Part shown: piece after piece, positions 63,991 to 64,000 of the stretch
Numbering within the stretch: position 1 is the stretch's first letter
How the letters are laid out: every line of letters begins with the position of its first letter
Assembly (NCBI RefSeq): GCF_000731675.1
Contig: NZ_JMIT01000003.1
Coordinates: 788,058 to 852,057, forward strand
From: Pseudomonas capeferrum
GTDB taxonomy: Bacteria > Pseudomonadota > Gammaproteobacteria > Pseudomonadales > Pseudomonadaceae
Length of the DNA: 64,000 bases
Direction: 5' to 3'
Translations under genes and position numbers: made by a program
Notes under the pieces: generated by a model
Told to the model about the DNA's origin: nothing
Database searches by the model: none
Seen by the model: the letters and a program-made list of their open reading frames with translations, nothing else

Positions 63991-64000
63991 CAGCTCGCCC

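Overview
This window is the replication-origin region of a fluorescent pseudomonad, most likely a member of the Pseudomonas putida group. The assignment rests on the gene order rpmH-rnpA-yidD-yidC-mnmE-mnmG-rsmG-parAB-atpIBEFHAGDC-glmU-glmR-glmS to the left of the origin and dnaA-dnaN-recF-gyrB to the right. It is supported by high GC coding DNA, GTG/TTG starts, REP-type palindromes and a HexR/zwf pair. No rRNA, tRNA or CRISPR was seen.

Layout. 1-5.3 kb: an RpiR/HexR-type regulator divergent from a glucose-6-phosphate dehydrogenase, with a perfect HexR operator between them, then a small unknown protein and UvrD. 5.4-10.8 kb: Tim44-like protein, SMI1/KNR4-type protein, CPA2 antiporter, acyl-CoA thioesterase, PdxY and a DUF3301 protein. 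10.8-15.1 kb: a zinc-sparing cluster (two COG0523 GTPases, DUF1826, a secreted small protein, FolE2) around a Zur-like operator. 15.1-20.1 kb: DUF3617, cardiolipin synthase, cyclopropane fatty acid synthase and a dihydrolipoamide dehydrogenase.

20.1-31.4 kb is an accessory interval between lpd and glmS (the attTn7 side). It holds an uncharacterised catabolic cluster: a shikimate-dehydrogenase-like enzyme without the SxS serines, an IclR regulator, an aromatic-acid MFS transporter, a TIM-barrel isomerase and two KstD-type flavin desaturases. An arsRBCH arsenic operon follows. 31.5-51.8 kb is core genome transcribed leftward: amino-sugar synthesis, complete F1Fo ATP synthase, chromosome partitioning, tRNA modification and membrane insertion genes. 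51.8-58.6 kb holds oriC and dnaA-dnaN-recF-gyrB, transcribed rightward. 59-64 kb holds a small MITE-like REP element and a sulfide-detoxification unit: FisR-like regulator, persulfide dioxygenase, sulfide:quinone oxidoreductase and a TauE/SafE exporter.

The replication signals are the most striking feature. Perfect DnaA boxes cluster in oriC, in the mnmG-mnmE gap, and in about 1.9 kb inside the zinc cluster some 40 kb away. Both intergenic regions share the same 14-bp AT-rich element. Three parS sites lie in coding sequence (folE2 and twice in recF), all in the same codon phase. The best candidate for an undescribed system is the 20.2-28.1 kb hydroaromatic-type catabolic cluster. Motif positions and counts come from reading by eye; no database search was possible.
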